Part shown: positions 5,526 to 6,931 of the stretch, piece by piece
Layout: the number at the start of each line of letters is the position of its first letter
How positions within the stretch are numbered: the stretch's first letter is position 1
Origin: Deltaproteobacteria bacterium
Lineage (GTDB): Bacteria; Desulfobacterota; GWC2-55-46
NCBI GenBank assembly: GCA_021825035.1
Contig: JAKAIQ010000113.1
Coordinates: forward strand, 1 to 6,931
Length of the DNA: 6,931 nucleotides
Direction of reading: 5' to 3'
Notes under the pieces: model-generated
What the model was told of the DNA's origin: nothing
The model's database searches: none
Seen by the model: only the letters and a program-made list of their open reading frames with translations
Program-made: the position numbers and the translations under genes

Positions 5526-6788
5526 ATGTCTCGTATTCAGAAATCTATCCTTCAAAACGGTATAAAAGTATTAACGGAAGAGATGCCGGATGTCGAGTCA
5601 TCGACAATCGGCATCTGGGTCGTTACGGGTTCGAGGAATGAGAGCAGGACCCTTAACGGCATCTCTCATTTCATCGAGCACATGCTCTTCAAGGGCACCG
5701 AAAAAAGGACGGCCCTCGACATCTCGAAGGAGATAGAATCCGTCGGCGGCGCATTGAACGCCTTTACAGGCAGGGAATATACCTGTTTCTTCGCAAAGGT
5801 GCTTAACAAGGACCTCCCGCGGGCCATCGACCTTCTGTCGGACATATTCACGAACTCAAAATTCGACGAAGGAGAGATGGCGAAGGAAAAGATGGTCGTG
5901 CTCCAGGAGATCAAGATGGTGCTGGACACCCCGGACGACCTGATACATGATCTTTTCGCCGAAAGGTTTTGGCAGAAAGACCCCATCGGCTGGTCTGTGC
6001 TCGGATCGGCGAAGACGGTAAAATCCATAAAAAGAGATGACATTTTAAGATATTTCAACAGACATTACCGTTCGGGGTCCGTATTCATAACGGCGGCTGG
6101 AGGGTTGAAGACAGGCCGCATTGTGAAACTTCTGAATTCCGCGTTCGGCGGCATAAAGATAAGCTCCCGCAAGATGGTCCCGTCGAAGCCGAGAGCGTCG
6201 TCCGGGGTAAAGCTATTTAAAAAAGATCTCGAACAGACCCACATCTGCATCGGGGTTCCCGTTCCCCCGCAGCCCCATCCTGAAAGATACAGGTTCTATC
6301 TCATGAATACCATACTTGGCGGGGGCATGAGCTCAAAGCTTTTCCAGGAGATAAGAGAAAAAAGAGGCCTTGCGTATAACGTCTATACTTATCTAAATCT
6401 TTGCAGGGACACCGGTGCGTTCGTAACGTATGCCGGCATTTCGAAGGAAAACTTCGCCAGGGTTCTCGATCTTATAATGAAAGAATTTGAAAAATTCCCT
6501 GACGGCGTTAGCGCCGAGGAGCTTGAGAACGCCAAGGAGCAGCTCAAGGGGGGGATGCTTCTGGGCCTCGAGACCAGCGAAAACAGGATGATGAAGCTTG
6601 CGAGGGACGAGATATACTTCGGCAGGGTCATTCCGGTAAAAGATATAGTAAAAGGCATTGACGGAGTGACGCTTAAAGAACTCTCCAGCACGGCATCCAG
6701 AATATTATCTCCAGAAAAGATAGCGCTCGTAGCCATCGGGAACGTAAAAAACAGCGGCCTGCCGAAGAGCTTAAGATTTTTGAACTGA
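5526..6788 (+). CDS. M16 family zinc metallopeptidase (processing-peptidase-like)
   Basis: A 420-residue M16 (pitrilysin/insulinase-type) peptidase of the single-chain bacterial class related to mitochondrial processing peptidase. It has an N-terminal peptidase domain (about 10-160) and an M16_C domain (about 165-350). The inverted zinc motif HxxEH is H48-F-I-E51-H52, with the distal ligand E128 in 'VVLQEIKMV' exactly 76 residues after H52, so the enzyme should be active. 'GGGMSSKLFQEIREKRGLAY' begins at residue 265 and is the conserved C-domain motif. No signal peptide is evident, so it is probably cytoplasmic; the substrate is unknown. Related genes often follow pnp (for example ymxG in Bacillus). 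The ATG at 5526 has no clear Shine-Dalgarno. The frame stays open upstream to 5427 but has no ATG, GTG or TTG, so this start is the best available. Confidence 0.93.
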   Translation: MSRIQKSILQNGIKVLTEEMPDVESSTIGIWVVTGSRNESRTLNGISHFIEHMLFKGTEKRTALDISKEIESVGGALNAFTGREYTCFFAKVLNKDLPRAIDLLSDIFTNSKFDEGEMAKEKMVVLQEIKMVLDTPDDLIHDLFAERFWQKDPIGWSVLGSAKTVKSIKRDDILRYFNRHYRSGSVFITAAGGLKTGRIVKLLNSAFGGIKISSRKMVPSKPRASSGVKLFKKDLEQTHICIGVPVPPQPHPERYRFYLMNTILGGGMSSKLFQEIREKRGLAYNVYTYLNLCRDTGAFVTYAGISKENFARVLDLIMKEFEKFPDGVSAEELENAKEQLKGGMLLGLETSENRMMKLARDEIYFGRVIPVKDIVKGIDGVTLKELSSTASRILSPEKIALVAIGNVKNSGLPKSLRFLN

Positions 6789-6790
6789 GT

Positions 6791-6820
6791 TTGCGCCTTT
6801 TCCCAATCCTTTCGTTTAAT
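6791..6820 (+). promoter_or_regulatory. Weak promoter candidate for the response-regulator gene
   Basis: TTGCGC (6791-6796), 18 bp, then TTTAAT (6815-6820) resembles a sigma-70 promoter: three of six matches at -35 and five of six at -10. A second -10-like box, TAGAAT, lies at 6822-6827. Position just after the peptidase stop and before a functionally different gene makes a promoter reasonable, but the match is weak. Confidence 0.28.
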
Positions 6821-6846
6821 GTAGAATATAACGTCGGGAGCGCCAA

Positions 6847-6931
6847 TTGAGGATACTTATCATAGAAGATGAGAAAAAAGTGGCGGCGTTCATAAAGCGC
6901 GGTCTCGAGCAGGAAAGCTATGCCGTCGATG
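6847..6931 (+). CDS. Response regulator receiver domain, OmpR-type (5' end, partial)
   Basis: The first 28 codons of a gene that runs off the right edge. The translation reads (M)RILIIEDEKKVAAFIKRG, then LEQESYAVD. This is the first strand and helix of a CheY-like receiver domain, with the acidic pair E7-D8 that helps bind Mg2+. The pattern is typical of OmpR/PhoB-family regulators paired with a histidine kinase, but the phospho-acceptor Asp and the output domain lie outside, so the subfamily is inferred. The start is TTG at 6847: GGAG at 6837-6840 lies six bases upstream, and an in-frame TAA at 6829-6831 rules out an earlier start. It lies 58 bp after the peptidase gene and probably begins a new unit. 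Confidence 0.85.
   Translation, partial: MRILIIEDEKKVAAFIKRGLEQESYAVD

Overview
The window holds a conserved bacterial translation and RNA-metabolism cluster, all on the + strand. The order is 3' end of infB, ylxP (DUF503), rbfA, a DHH-family phosphoesterase (nrnA-like), truB, rpsO, pnp and an M16 zinc peptidase, followed by the 5' end of an OmpR-type response regulator. The infB-DUF503-rbfA-DHH-truB-rpsO-pnp-M16 order, with no ribF between truB and rpsO, is the arrangement I associate with Desulfobacterota ('Deltaproteobacteria') and related lineages. Base composition is roughly balanced, with frequent ATA (Ile) and AGG (Arg) codons in all the larger genes. The genus cannot be named, and an uncultured lineage is plausible.

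Layout. Positions 2-1927 hold four ribosome-assembly or RNA-turnover genes separated by gaps of 59, 56 and 23 bp. truB (1924-2673) overlaps the DHH gene by 4 bp and ends early, without the usual C-terminal RNA-binding domain. A 229-bp gap (2674-2902) carries most of the regulatory signal seen here: an extended -10 box, two mutually exclusive hairpins with a T-rich tail, two tiny ORFs, a second weak promoter, and a GAAA-capped hairpin that buries a strong rpsO Shine-Dalgarno site. rpsO (2903-3169) is followed by a 151-bp leader with three tandem hairpins, then pnp (3321-5408). After a 117-bp gap comes the M16 peptidase (5526-6788). A TTG-started response regulator begins at 6847 and runs off the end.

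How the genes fit together. IF-2 starts translation. RbfA matures the 30S subunit, S15 is a primary 16S rRNA binder, and TruB modifies tRNA U55. PNPase degrades RNA processively from the 3' end, and the DHH enzyme can clear the short oligoribonucleotides left behind. YlxP is of uncertain function but habitually sits in this cluster. The M16 peptidase often follows pnp, although no shared mechanism is established. The response regulator probably starts an unrelated unit.

No defence system, mobile element, CRISPR array, tRNA or rRNA is visible, and I find no clear new multi-gene system. The parts most worth checking are the rpsO leader, the short TruB and the structured pnp leader.
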